A DNA stretch of 64,000 nt from Pseudomonas reinekei (GTDB lineage: Bacteria; Pseudomonadota; Gammaproteobacteria; Pseudomonadales; Pseudomonadaceae): the NCBI RefSeq assembly GCF_001945365.1, contig NZ_MSTQ01000008.1, forward strand, positions 1 to 64,000, in the 5' to 3' direction. The translations under genes were made by a program, and so were the position numbers. The notes below the pieces were generated by a model that did no database searches, was not told the origin of the DNA, and saw only the letters and a program-made list of their open reading frames with translations. Positions 52,264 to 60,681 of this stretch are shown one piece after another; positions within the stretch are counted from its first letter, which is position 1, and every line of letters begins with the position of its first letter.

Positions 52264-53793
52264 TTAAACCAGAATCGAAGTCCCGGTCATTTCCTTCGGT
52301 TGCTCCAGCCCCAGCAGCTTGAGCATGGTTGGCGCCACGTCCGCCAGCACGCCGCCTTCGCGGACCTTGAGGTCGCGCTTGCCGACATAGATGAACGGCA
52401 CCGGTTCAGTGGTGTGCGCGGTATGGGCCTGGCCGGTGGCGGCGTCGGACATTTGCTCGACGTTGCCGTGGTCCGCGGTGATCAGCGCTTCGCCGCCGAC
52501 TTTTTCCAGCGCCTCGACGATACGGCCGACGCACTGGTCCAGGCATTCAACGGCCTTCACCGCCGCGTCGAACACGCCGCTGTGACCGACCATGTCGCCG
52601 TTGGCGTAGTTGACCACGATCACGTCGTAGCGCTGGTTTTCGATGGCATCGACGATGCGGTCGGTGACTTCCGGCGCGCTCATTTCCGGCTGCAAGTCAT
52701 AAGTGGCGACTTTCGGCGACGGGATGAGGATGCGTTCTTCGCCCGGGAACGGTTCTTCACGGCCGCCGGAGAAGAAGAAGGTCACGTGCGCATACTTCTC
52801 GGTTTCAGCAATACGGAGCTGGGTCTTGCCGTTTTTCGCCAGGTAATCACCCAGCACGTTTTCCAGGCTGCCGGCGGCGAAAGCCGAGGGTGCAGGAATG
52901 CTTGCCGCGTATTGAGTCAGCATGACGAAGCCGGCCAGTTTTGGCTGGCGGCTGCGTTCGAATTCCTTGAAGTCATCTTCGACGAACACGCGGGTCAGTT
53001 CGCGGGCGCGGTCGGCGCGGAAGTTCATGAACACCACGGCGTCGCCGTCTTCGACTTTTACCGATTCGCCAATCGAGGTGGCTTTGACGAATTCGTCGCT
53101 CTCGCCACGCGCGTAAGCGGCTTGCAGGCCTTCCTGGGCGGTGGCGGCGTTGAATTCGCCGTTACCGTCGACGATCAGGTTGTAAGCTTGGGACACGCGG
53201 TCCCAACGGTTGTCACGGTCCATCGCGAAGTAGCGACCGATCAGGCTGGCGATGCGGCCTTTACCCAAGGCCTGGAACGTGGCGTCGAGCAGTTCGATCG
53301 ACGACTCTGCGCTTTTCGGTGGGGTATCGCGGCCATCGAGGAACGCGTGCAGGTAGATCTTTTCGGCACCACGTTTGGCGGCCAGTTCAGCCATGGCCAC
53401 CAGGTGATCCTGGTGGCTGTGCACGCCGCCATCGGACAGCAGGCCCATGAAGTGCACGGCTTTGCCGGCGGCGACGGCCTTATCGACGGCCGCGCAGATG
53501 GTCGGGTTCTCGAAGAAATCGCCGTCGCGGATCGACTTGGTGACGCGAGTGAAGTCCTGATACACCACGCGGCCTGCGCCGAGGTTCATGTGGCCGACTT
53601 CGGAGTTGCCCATCTGGCCGTCCGGCAGGCCGACGTCCATGCCGCTGCCCGAGATCAGGCCGTTTGGCACGGTGGCCCACAAGCGGTCCAGCACAGGCTT
53701 CTTCGCGGCCAAGACCGCGTTGGATTCGGGATTATCGCTGTGACCGAAGCCGTCGAGAATCATCAGGACCAAAGGTTTAGGCGTGGTAGTCAT
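52264..53793 (-). CDS. gpmI: 2,3-bisphosphoglycerate-independent phosphoglycerate mutase
   Basis: A 509-residue glycolytic enzyme of the alkaline-phosphatase superfamily, requiring Mn. Phosphorylated Ser64 lies in '[15 protein letters not shown]'; metal ligands in '[11 protein letters not shown]' and '[12 protein letters not shown]'. The ATG at 53793 is preferred to a GTG three codons upstream. In gammaproteobacteria this gene (gpmM in E. coli) precedes envC and yibQ, as here. Confidence 0.95.
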   Translation of the reverse strand: MTTTPKPLVLMILDGFGHSDNPESNAVLAAKKPVLDRLWATVPNGLISGSGMDVGLPDGQMGNSEVGHMNLGAGRVVYQDFTRVTKSIRDGDFFENPTICAAVDKAVAAGKAVHFMGLLSDGGVHSHQDHLVAMAELAAKRGAEKIYLHAFLDGRDTPPKSAESSIELLDATFQALGKGRIASLIGRYFAMDRDNRWDRVSQAYNLIVDGNGEFNAATAQEGLQAAYARGESDEFVKATSIGESVKVEDGDAVVFMNFRADRARELTRVFVEDDFKEFERSRQPKLAGFVMLTQYAASIPAPSAFAAGSLENVLGDYLAKNGKTQLRIAETEKYAHVTFFFSGGREEPFPGEERILIPSPKVATYDLQPEMSAPEVTDRIVDAIENQRYDVIVVNYANGDMVGHSGVFDAAVKAVECLDQCVGRIVEALEKVGGEALITADHGNVEQMSDAATGQAHTAHTTEPVPFIYVGKRDLKVREGGVLADVAPTMLKLLGLEQPKEMTGTSILV

Positions 53794-53946
53794 GGAATCC
53801 ACTCGTGGCTGAGGTAAAAGGGGTAATGGAAAAAGGGAGTCGCAGTTTAAAGCGAAGTTCCGGCCACGTCACCGCCGGACGGGGTTTGGCCCACCATAGT
53901 GGCTGTGTATACTGGCCGACATTTTAACGCCCTGGAACCTCCTTCG

Positions 53947-54360
53947 ATGGTTGCTCACCTGATTGAATTTGCCACTAACCACTACATTCTCGTCGGTATC
54001 TTCGTCGTACTGCTGGCCGCGCTGATTGCTTATCAGATGCAGGGCGGCGGCCGTAGCCTGAGCACCGGTGAACTGACCGGCCTGGTCAACAAAGACGCGG
54101 GCGTGGTGATCGACATCCGTCCGGCCAAAGACTTTGCCGCCGGTCACATTGTCGGTGCGTTGAACATTCCGCACGACAAACTGACCGCCCGCGTGGGCGA
54201 GCTGGAAAAGCACAAGGCCAAGACCATCATCCTGGTCGACGCCATGGGCCAGACCGCTGGCACTCACGCTCGCGAGCTGATGAAGGCCGGTTTCACCGCC
54301 GCCAAGCTGTCCGGTGGTGTTTCCAGCTGGAAAGCCGACAATCTGCCGCTGGTGAAGTGA
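53947..54360 (+). CDS. yibN: YibN-type membrane rhodanese-like protein
   Basis: A 137-residue protein with one N-terminal membrane helix (residues about 12-30) and a rhodanese domain. The active-site Cys is absent: the loop reads 'IILVDAMGQTAG' with Asp98 at the expected position, as also seen in E. coli YibN. It is therefore probably non-catalytic. The yibN-grxC-secB order is conserved in enterobacteria. ATG at 53947; a TATACT at 53908 may be its -10. Two bases... follow before grxC begins, so the genes are tightly linked. Confidence 0.88.
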   Translation: MVAHLIEFATNHYILVGIFVVLLAALIAYQMQGGGRSLSTGELTGLVNKDAGVVIDIRPAKDFAAGHIVGALNIPHDKLTARVGELEKHKAKTIILVDAMGQTAGTHARELMKAGFTAAKLSGGVSSWKADNLPLVK

Positions 54361-54361
54361 T

Positions 54362-54616
54362 ATGAGCAACGTCGTCGTCTACTCCAGCGATTACTGCCCT
54401 TATTGCTCCCGAGCCAAGTACCTGCTCGAGAACAAAGGCGTGGCCTTCGAAGAGATCAAGGTCGATGGCAAGCCGCAGGTGCGTGCCGCTATGGCTCAGA
54501 AGGCCGGACGTACGTCCGTGCCGCAGATCTGGATCGGCAGCACCCACGTTGGCGGTTGTGATGATTTGTTTGCTCTGGAGCGCGCCGGCAAGCTCGACGC
54601 ACTGCTCAAGGCCTGA
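54362..54616 (+). CDS. grxC: Glutaredoxin 3
   Basis: An 84-residue dithiol glutaredoxin with active site CPYC (Cys12, Cys15) and the cis-Pro segment 'RTSVPQIWIG', plus the GSH-binding 'VGGCDDLFAL'. Reduces disulfides and mixed glutathione disulfides in the cytoplasm. Begins one base after yibN ends. Confidence 0.96.
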   Translation: MSNVVVYSSDYCPYCSRAKYLLENKGVAFEEIKVDGKPQVRAAMAQKAGRTSVPQIWIGSTHVGGCDDLFALERAGKLDALLKA

Positions 54617-54658
54617 ATTCCATACCCTATAAAAGCCCAAGATCAGAAAGGATCTGAG

Positions 54659-55144
54659 ATGACTGACCAACAGAACACTGCAGCTAGCGAAGAAGAAAAC
54701 GCACCGCAATTCTCCTTGCAGCGCATCTACGTACGTGACTTGTCCTTCGAAGCCCCGAAAAGCCCTGCGATTTTTCGCCAGCAGTGGGAGCCGAGTGTCG
54801 GTCTGGATCTGAACACCCGCCAGAAGGCTCTGGAATCTGACTTCCACGAAGTCGTGCTGACCTTGTCGGTGACCGTGAAAAACGGTGACGAAGTGGCGTT
54901 CATCGCCGAAGTGCAACAGGCCGGTATCTTCCTGATCAAGAACCTGGACGACGCTTCGATGAGCCACACCCTGGGTGCGTTCTGCCCGAACATCCTGTTC
55001 CCGTACGCTCGCGAAACCCTGGACAGCCTGGTGACCCGTGGCTCGTTCCCGGCACTGATGCTGGCGCCGGTGAACTTCGACGCGCTGTACGCGCAAGAGC
55101 TGCAACGCATGCAGGCAGCGGGCGAGACGCCAACCGTTCAATAA
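54659..55144 (+). CDS. secB: Protein-export chaperone SecB
   Basis: A 161-residue tetrameric chaperone that keeps preproteins unfolded and hands them to SecA. '[19 protein letters not shown]' and '[19 protein letters not shown]' are nearly invariant. AAAGGATCTGAG precedes the ATG. Third gene of yibN-grxC-secB; gpsA, the next gene in enterobacteria, is not present here. Confidence 0.96.
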   Translation: MTDQQNTAASEEENAPQFSLQRIYVRDLSFEAPKSPAIFRQQWEPSVGLDLNTRQKALESDFHEVVLTLSVTVKNGDEVAFIAEVQQAGIFLIKNLDDASMSHTLGAFCPNILFPYARETLDSLVTRGSFPALMLAPVNFDALYAQELQRMQAAGETPTVQ

Positions 55145-55161
55145 ACGGTTTTGCGACACCC

Positions 55162-55256
55162 ATGTGGGAGCGAGCCTGCTCGCGAAGAGGGAGTGTCAGA
55201 TAACTTCGATGTTGTCTGACACACCGCTTTCGCGAGCAGGCTCGCTCCCACATTTG
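55162..55256. repeat. REPIN (paired REP hairpins)
   Basis: ATGTGGGAGCGAGCCTGCTCGCGAA at 55162-55186 and inverted TTCGCGAGCAGGCTCGCTCCCACAT at 55229-55253. The short spacer itself holds GTGTCAGA and TCTGACAC, extending the fold. It lies between the convergent secB and trmL genes. Confidence 0.9.
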
Positions 55257-55266
55257 TTTCGGGGGG

Positions 55267-55722
55267 TTATTTGAAGTCGTTCTGGCGCCAGGCTTCGTAC
55301 ACGGCCACCGCCACGGTGTTGGACAGGTTCAGGCTGCGGCAGCCTTCACGCATTGGCAGGCGCAAGCGTTGTTCGGCGGGCAGGGCGTCCAGTACTTCAG
55401 CGGGCAGGCCACGGCTTTCCGGGCCGAACAGGAACGCGTCGCCCGGGACGAAGCTGGCATCGTGGAATGGCCGTGAACCCTTGGTGGTGAACGCGAACAC
55501 CCGTGGCTGACCGAGGCTTTCCAGGCAGCTGGCGAGGTCTGCGTGGCGCTGCAGGGTGGCATACTCGTGATAATCGAGGCCGGCCCGGCGCAGGCGCTTG
55601 TCGTCCATCTCGAAGCCCAGCGGTTCGATCAAATGCAGGTGGCAGCCACTGTTGGCGCACAGCCTGATAACGTTGCCGGTATTCGGCGGAATTTCTGGTT
55701 GGAAGAGGATGACGTGAAACAT
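55267..55722 (-). CDS. trmL: tRNA (cytidine(34)-2'-O)-methyltransferase TrmL
   Basis: A 151-residue SPOUT methyltransferase that modifies the wobble base of tRNA-Leu. 'ILFQPEIPPNTGNVIRLCAN' and the knot sequence 'LFGPESRGLP' with 'MREGCRSLNLSNTVAVAVYE' are diagnostic. Its ATG at 55720-55722 lies within the start region of the divergent plus-strand gene. Confidence 0.93.
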   Translation of the reverse strand: MFHVILFQPEIPPNTGNVIRLCANSGCHLHLIEPLGFEMDDKRLRRAGLDYHEYATLQRHADLASCLESLGQPRVFAFTTKGSRPFHDASFVPGDAFLFGPESRGLPAEVLDALPAEQRLRLPMREGCRSLNLSNTVAVAVYEAWRQNDFK

Positions 55723-56161
55723 GCACGGCTCCGAAGGTAAAGATGAGCGGCATTCTACGCCGCAAGCCGACTCTCGTTCGAAACTATTCCCGCGGGTGAT
55801 GATGTCGCTGGCCATTGTCGGGGTGATGGTGGGGCTGATGATCGGTCGCCTGACCACGCCCGACCCCAGCGTAATGCAGCAAATCGACGTGACAAGCGAC
55901 GGGCTGGTGGTGTGGTTCAACAACGAACCCAAGACCCACGGCGAAATCATCGAGGGCAGCGTCGCGTTGTTGTTCGAGGCCGAGGGCAAGGCACAGCAGG
56001 GCCAGCTCAAACTCAACGATAAGAGTGTGAACTGGCGAGTTCGGTTGAGTGATGGGGGGTTGTTGCTGACGGTGGTGGCGGCCCGGCCACTGCAAGGTGA
56101 GTGGGCCGGTGGTGAGGTCGATGGCCGCTGGCGGCTGGAGATCCATCTCCGAGAGCAATAA
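55721..56161 (+). CDS. Hypothetical single-helix membrane protein
   Basis: A 146-residue protein with a hydrophilic N-terminus, one hydrophobic helix (residues about 27-45, 'MSLAIVGVMVGLMIGRLTT') and a C-terminal beta-rich domain likely in the periplasm. No domain recognised. The first ATG (55721) overlaps the divergent trmL start codon in CATG; Met27 is a possible but less likely alternative. Unusual start-overlap is discussed under findings. The gene ends exactly where the tandem repeat begins. Confidence 0.65.
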   Translation: MHGSEGKDERHSTPQADSRSKLFPRVMMSLAIVGVMVGLMIGRLTTPDPSVMQQIDVTSDGLVVWFNNEPKTHGEIIEGSVALLFEAEGKAQQGQLKLNDKSVNWRVRLSDGGLLLTVVAARPLQGEWAGGEVDGRWRLEIHLREQ

Positions 56162-56367
56162 AAGAGGGAATCCCCGGCCTGCCTGTACCAAGGTCCCCAA
56201 AACGGGAGGGTTCACGCATTGCATCGTGAGCCCGATGTAAAGAGGGAATCCCCGGCCTGCCTGTACCAAGGACCCCAAAACGGGGTGGGCTCGTCGCTTG
56301 TGCGGTGTGAGCCCGGTGTAAAGAGGGGAATCCCCGGCCTGCCTGTACCAAGGTCCCCGAAACTGGG
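56161..56367. repeat. Three-unit tandem repeat array
   Basis: Units begin at 56161, 56239 and 56320 (periods 78 and 81). Each has a core of about 47 bases, GGAATCCCCGGCCTGCCTGT onward to CAAAACGGG, with few changes, and a variable linker that folds into its own hairpin (GGGTTCACG with CGTGAGCCC in linker 1; GGGCTC with GAGCCC in linker 2). The third unit lacks the linker. It starts at the stop codon of the preceding gene. No CRISPR-like spacers and no cas genes. Confidence 0.8.
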
Positions 56368-56451
56368 TAGGTGAACTGATTCACTTGAAAGAGTTATTGC
56401 AGGGGCCGTGCCAGGTTTTAATATTTGGTCATTAATAAACACATCAGAACG

Positions 56452-56486
56452 ACGAAAGCCCCGTAGAACGGGGCTTTCGTGTTTTT
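56452..56486 (+). terminator. Rho-independent terminator
   Basis: ACGAAAGCCCCG, TAGAA loop, CGGGGCTTTCGT, then GTTTTT. It probably ends the transcript of the 146-residue protein gene together with the repeat array. Confidence 0.85.
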
Positions 56487-56645
56487 GCAGGCGGGTTCTT
56501 CTTGCAGTAGAAGGCGGGCTGATGGATCAAATGCTGTGCGCGATTGCGGTTCACGGTGCATTCAGTCGGTGCATTGTGCCCCTAAAAAAGCATCGCGGGC
56601 GTGCCCGCGACTGGATGTAACGGTCAGCGCAAAGTTAAAGGCTGT
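56487..56645. other. Gap between terminator and ntrC
   Basis: About 160 bases with a small GC hairpin (TCGCGGGC with GCCCGCGA, 56591-56608) after AAAAAAG. Read on the minus strand this lies downstream of ntrC and might be its weak terminator. No gene seen. Confidence 0.4.
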
Positions 56646-58082
56646 TCAGCCCTCATCCCCCTCATCATCCTCTCCACCATCCACTTTCATCCCCAATTCC
56701 TTGATCTTGCGCGTCAGGGTGTTGCGGCCCCAACCCAGCAGAACCGCGGCATCGCGGCGGCGGCCGGCGGTGTGCTTGAGGGCGGTTTCAATCATGATTC
56801 GCTCGAAGGCCGGGACGGCGCTGTCCAGCAGGCTCGACTGACCGCGTGCCAGCGCCTGATCTGCCCACTGGCGCAGTGCCTGCTCCCAGTTGGTGACGGG
56901 CGCGGAGTCCTGCGGCAGGCTCAGCAGTTCGGGCGGCAAGTCGCCAATGTGCACTTCGCGACCCGAAGCCATCACCGTGATCCAGCGGCAAGTGTTTTCC
57001 AGCTGACGCACGTTGCCCGGCCACGGCAGGTTTTTCAGGTATTCCTCGGTTTCGCTTTTCAGCAGCTTCGGCTCTACCGCCAATTCTTGCGCGGCGCGGC
57101 TGAGGAAATGCTTGGCCAGGGTCGGGATGTCTTCGCGACGGTCCGACAGGCGCGGGATATGGATGCGAATTACATTGAGGCGATGGAACAAGTCCTCACG
57201 GAATTTCCCGGCGTGCACCAGGGTTTCCAGATTCTGGTGAGTCGCGGCGATGATGCGCACATCAACCTTGACTGGCACGTGGCCGCCAACGCGATAGAAC
57301 TCGCCATCAGCCAGTACGCGCAGCAGGCGGGTCTGTGTGTCAGCCGGCATGTCGCCGATTTCATCGAGGAACAGCGTGCCGCCGTCAGCCTGCTCGAAAC
57401 GTCCGCGACGCAGGTTGGCAGCGCCGGTGAACGCGCCTTTCTCGTGGCCGAACAGTTCGGATTCCATCAGGTCTTTCGGGATGGCCGCCATGTTCAGCGC
57501 AATAAACGGCGACGCCGCGCGAGGACTGTGGCGGTGCAGGGCGTGGGCCACCAGCTCCTTACCGGTACCCGATTCACCGTTGATCAGCACAGTGATGTTG
57601 GAGTGGCTCAAGCGCCCGATGGCGCGAAACACTTCCTGCATCGCCGGCGCTTCGCCGATGATTTCCGGGGTGCGGGTCAGGGTCGGTACGACTTCCAGGC
57701 CTTGTTGTTCCTGAGCATGCTGGTTGGCGCGCTTGACCAGGGAAACCGCTTCGTCGACATCGAAAGGCTTGGGCAGGTATTCGAAAGCGCCGCCCTGATA
57801 GGACGCGACTGCGCTGTCCAGATCGGAGTGCGCGGTCATGATGATCACCGGCAGACGCGGGTGCTGTTCGCGAATCCGCGCCAGAAGGTCCAGGCCGCTG
57901 GCGCCGGGCATGCGGATGTCGGAGATGATCACGTCCGGCTGCTGGCGCGCCAGGCGGCTCATCACGCCATCGGCGCTGTCGAAGCTCTGCGTGGTCATGC
58001 CTTCCTGTTGCAAGGCTTTTTCCAGGACCCAACGGATAGAACGGTCGTCATCGACGATCCACACGGTTTCACTACGGCTCAT
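56646..58082 (-). CDS. ntrC: Nitrogen regulation response regulator NtrC
   Basis: A 478-residue sigma-54 activator. Receiver domain with Asp55 in 'VIISDIRMPGASG', AAA+ domain with 'GESGTGKE' and GAFTGA, and a C-terminal Fis-type DNA-binding helix ('GRRRDAAVLLGWGRNTLTRKIKEL' in parts). Activates nitrogen-limitation genes including glnA. Overlaps ntrB by four bases. Confidence 0.95.
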   Translation of the reverse strand: MSRSETVWIVDDDRSIRWVLEKALQQEGMTTQSFDSADGVMSRLARQQPDVIISDIRMPGASGLDLLARIREQHPRLPVIIMTAHSDLDSAVASYQGGAFEYLPKPFDVDEAVSLVKRANQHAQEQQGLEVVPTLTRTPEIIGEAPAMQEVFRAIGRLSHSNITVLINGESGTGKELVAHALHRHSPRAASPFIALNMAAIPKDLMESELFGHEKGAFTGAANLRRGRFEQADGGTLFLDEIGDMPADTQTRLLRVLADGEFYRVGGHVPVKVDVRIIAATHQNLETLVHAGKFREDLFHRLNVIRIHIPRLSDRREDIPTLAKHFLSRAAQELAVEPKLLKSETEEYLKNLPWPGNVRQLENTCRWITVMASGREVHIGDLPPELLSLPQDSAPVTNWEQALRQWADQALARGQSSLLDSAVPAFERIMIETALKHTAGRRRDAAVLLGWGRNTLTRKIKELGMKVDGGEDDEGDEG

Positions 58083-59164
58083 GTCGATGTGGCTCCTTGT
58101 TCCAGTGGCAGAAAGATCGAGAAGGTAGTGTGGCCGGGGTGGCTTTCACACTCGATCAAGCCCTGGTGCTGGCTGATGATGTTCTGGGTAATGGCCAGGC
58201 CGAGTCCGGTACCGTCCGGACGTCCGCTGACCATGGGGAAGAAAATGGTTTCCTGAAGTTCCGCAGGAATGCCCGGACCGTTGTCGATGATCTCGATCTT
58301 GGTCACGAGGCGATGGCGCACGTGGCCGATGGTGAACTGGCGCATGGCGCGGGTGCGCAGGCTGATGCGGCCCAGGCGCAGCTCGTTCTGGCTGCTGATG
58401 GCCTGCATCGCGTTGCGCACGATGTTCAGGACGGCCTGGATCATTTGCTCACGATCGATCAGGACGTCGGGGATGCTTGGGTCGTAGTCACGCACCAAAG
58501 TAATGCAGCCCTGGCTTTCCGCTTCGACCAAGTGGCAAACACGCTCCAGCACTTCATGGACGTTGCACATGGCCAGCGATGGCAGCTTGTTGGAACCGAG
58601 CATGCGGTCGACCAGGTTACGCAGGCGGTCGGCTTCTTCAATGATCACGTTGGTGTAATCGCGCAGGCTTTCTTCCGGCAGTTCACGGGCCAGTAATTGC
58701 GCCGCGCCACGAATGCCGCCCAGCGGATTCTTGATCTCATGGGCCAGGCCGCGCACCAGCATCTTGCTGGTTTCCTGCTTCGACAGCTGGGCCTCTTCCT
58801 TGGTGATCCGAAGCAAGCGATCCCGGGGGTGGACTTCGAGCAGCAGCAGGGTGTCGCCGTTGCTCAGGATCGGCGTGACCGCGTAATCGACCGTCAAGGT
58901 CTGGCCGGTGAGGGCGGTGAGCATCGCTTCGCGCTTGGTGAACGGGTGCGCCTGCTGGACTGCCTGGCGCAAGGAGTTGAGCGCTTCGGTGGATTCAGTG
59001 AACAGCTCGCTGATGAACTGCCCATGGCTGCGCTGGCCGCTAATGGCCAAGAGCATTTCCGCCGCTGGGTTCATGTACTCGAGACGCAATTCGGCATCGA
59101 GCAGGATGGTCGCGGTGGTGAGGTTGTCGAGTAGCAAACGGTGGAGTGCGTCGCTAATGGTCAT
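58079..59164 (-). CDS. ntrB: Nitrogen regulation sensor kinase/phosphatase NtrB
   Basis: A 361-residue cytoplasmic histidine kinase. PAS domain residues about 5-110, phospho-acceptor His142 in 'VRGLAHEIKNPLGG', ATPase with 'IDNGPGIP' and 'DGTGLGLAIT'. Together with PII it controls NtrC phosphorylation. The ATG at 59164 follows AGAGG by seven bases; an upstream frame extension (to 59329) is not part of the family. Confidence 0.95.
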   Translation of the reverse strand: MTISDALHRLLLDNLTTATILLDAELRLEYMNPAAEMLLAISGQRSHGQFISELFTESTEALNSLRQAVQQAHPFTKREAMLTALTGQTLTVDYAVTPILSNGDTLLLLEVHPRDRLLRITKEEAQLSKQETSKMLVRGLAHEIKNPLGGIRGAAQLLARELPEESLRDYTNVIIEEADRLRNLVDRMLGSNKLPSLAMCNVHEVLERVCHLVEAESQGCITLVRDYDPSIPDVLIDREQMIQAVLNIVRNAMQAISSQNELRLGRISLRTRAMRQFTIGHVRHRLVTKIEIIDNGPGIPAELQETIFFPMVSGRPDGTGLGLAITQNIISQHQGLIECESHPGHTTFSIFLPLEQGATST

Positions 59165-59363
59165 CGGGACCTCTTTTAGGGCAAAGCATGCGCAAGAAAA
59201 AAGCGCTGACGCGAGGAAAATGCAAAAACCAAACCAAGGCTCCGAAAAGAAGCGTTGAAAGCCTGAAGCGGGCGTTTGACGCTCGATTGAGTGGCGCTCT
59301 GCCACCTTCGGCGGGTAGTTTCGAACCAAAATGGGTTGGAATTTGGCTAAGGTGCAACTAATC

Positions 59364-59378
59364 GCACCAATATAGTGC
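59364..59378. promoter_or_regulatory. Candidate NtrC-binding site upstream of ntrB
   Basis: GCACCAATATAGTGC, one mismatch to the dyad GCACC-N5-GGTGC recognised by NtrC. It lies 200 bases before the ntrB start codon, close to the end of the DUF4124 gene. It would fit autogenous control of ntrBC. A second GGTGC lies at 59351-59355. Confidence 0.45.
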
Positions 59379-59394
59379 GTAAGATTGAGCCGCG

Positions 59395-60009
59395 TCAGAA
59401 GAACCGCAAAAACGGACTTTTTTCTTCGGCGGGTTTATCGGCGAGCGGGCATTCCGGCCGTTGGCCGTAATCGGTAAGCACGCAGGGTTTGACCTTGCGC
59501 TTCTGCGCCAGGGACACGCGCTGCATGTGGAATGGCTGATTGGCGGTGCGTTCGACGGTTTGGCCTTGTTCGTCGAGAACTTCCACGGACAGCTGATGGG
59601 TGCCGCGGTCGATATTGCTCAGCGGGAACACGGGGCTAATGCCGGGCTCAGCCGTGGGTTGGCCATCGAGCAATAACCGGTAGCGATGGCCTTTTTGCAG
59701 GCCCGGCTCGCTGGTGATGCTGACGATGATTTCACCTGCAGTGCTGCGCACGGTGGCATCAGGCTCCGGGACCAGAATTCGCAGCAGGTCGTAGTGGAAT
59801 AGAGGTTTCTGCTCGGTTTTCCTGGTGCTATGGGCCGCGGCGGAGGCGGTGCTGGACATTCGATTGCTGGTTGCCAGCGGTACGCGCTTGGCGTCGCCGG
59901 GTTTTGGCTGATCGGTGAAAACCCGATTGCCTTGCGCATCGATGTAAGTAAAAACCTCCGCCGATGAGGGCTGGGCCAACAGCAGGCCGATCAGCAGCAA
60001 GACCTTCAA
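59395..60009 (-). CDS. Exported DUF4124 protein B
   Basis: A 204-residue periplasmic protein. Signal peptide about residues 1-17, then a DUF4124 domain ('VFTYIDAQGNRVFTDQPKPGD') and a beta-sandwich-like half ('GTHQLSVEVLDEQGQTV'). The start appears to be TTG at 60007-60009, overlapping the upstream stop codon by four bases (TTGA). It is related to the upstream protein at 60006-60515; both lie between glnA and ntrB. Role unknown. Confidence 0.75.
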   Translation of the reverse strand: MKVLLLIGLLLAQPSSAEVFTYIDAQGNRVFTDQPKPGDAKRVPLATSNRMSSTASAAAHSTRKTEQKPLFHYDLLRILVPEPDATVRSTAGEIIVSITSEPGLQKGHRYRLLLDGQPTAEPGISPVFPLSNIDRGTHQLSVEVLDEQGQTVERTANQPFHMQRVSLAQKRKVKPCVLTDYGQRPECPLADKPAEEKSPFLRFF

Positions 60010-60515
60010 GGCTTGTGCACCCGTTGCACGGTGAACGTCACGCTGGGGCTTTGCTGGACCACGGTATCGCCGTCGATCACCTGAACCGCCAGGCTGTGCA
60101 AGCCGCGGTCGATGTTCACCAGTTGCAGCGTCGGCACGTTGCCCGGTTGGCCGTAGGGTTGGTCGTCCAGTACCAGCCTGAACAGGTGCGGGCCTTGCAG
60201 GCGTGGCTTGATCAGCACGTTGACGGTGAAGGTACCGTTGTTGGCGCGCAGGGCTTCGGTGGTCGGCAGGCCGGTAAGTTCAAGCACTTGGTAGGCATCG
60301 TTGGCCTGTTCGCGCGTGCTGGGTTCGGTCGCTGGGGCTGGCGCCGCCTGAGGTCCAACACTGTTGAGCGGTGGCAACTCGACCGGTTGCGCCCGCACGC
60401 CATCGGGCGGTTGGTTGCTGTACGCGGTGTTGCCGTTGGCGTCCGTGTACTTGTAGATCTGCGCTGCGGCGGGCAGGGCGATCAGCAGCAGAATGAAGAG
60501 AAAGCCACGACCCAT
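60006..60515 (-). CDS. Exported DUF4124 protein A
   Basis: A 169-residue periplasmic protein with signal peptide (residues 1-18), a DUF4124 segment ('IYKYTDANGNTAYSNQPPDG') and a C-terminal beta-rich domain ('GLHSLAVQVIDGDTVV') resembling that of its neighbour. Conserved 'NIDRGLHSL'/'NIDRGTHQL' shows the duplication. ATG at 60515. Role unknown; the position between glnA and ntrBC is notable. Confidence 0.8.
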   Translation of the reverse strand: MGRGFLFILLLIALPAAAQIYKYTDANGNTAYSNQPPDGVRAQPVELPPLNSVGPQAAPAPATEPSTREQANDAYQVLELTGLPTTEALRANNGTFTVNVLIKPRLQGPHLFRLVLDDQPYGQPGNVPTLQLVNIDRGLHSLAVQVIDGDTVVQQSPSVTFTVQRVHKP

Positions 60516-60622
60516 AAAATCGACCGGAAACGAAAACGTTGGGTTACAGCATAGGTCAGGGTTGGCAGTAGACCCAAGTCACTAAACATTTGGGCATGAT
60601 TTGCGGGGTGTCAAAAGTCCAT

Positions 60623-60652
60623 AAAAAAGGCCTCCCGAAGGAGGCCTTTCTT
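60623..60652 (-). terminator. Rho-independent terminator of glnA
   Basis: On the minus strand AAGGCCTCC, TTCG loop, GGAGGCCTTTTTTAT. It lies 30 bases after the glnA stop codon and separates glnA from the DUF4124/ntrBC transcript. Confidence 0.9.
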
Positions 60653-60681
60653 GTCACGCCGCTCGCGCAGGCGCTACCGGA

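Noticed and set aside
56161-56367. CRISPR array
   Set aside because: Only three units, core of about 47 bases, linkers related to each other and self-complementary rather than unique, and no cas genes.
56212-56442. Small minus-strand frames with repeated 'GTGRPGIP' or 'LVQAGRGFP' motifs over the repeat array
   Set aside because: The peptide repetition simply reflects the DNA tandem repeat in two different frames; no start site or conserved fold supports coding.
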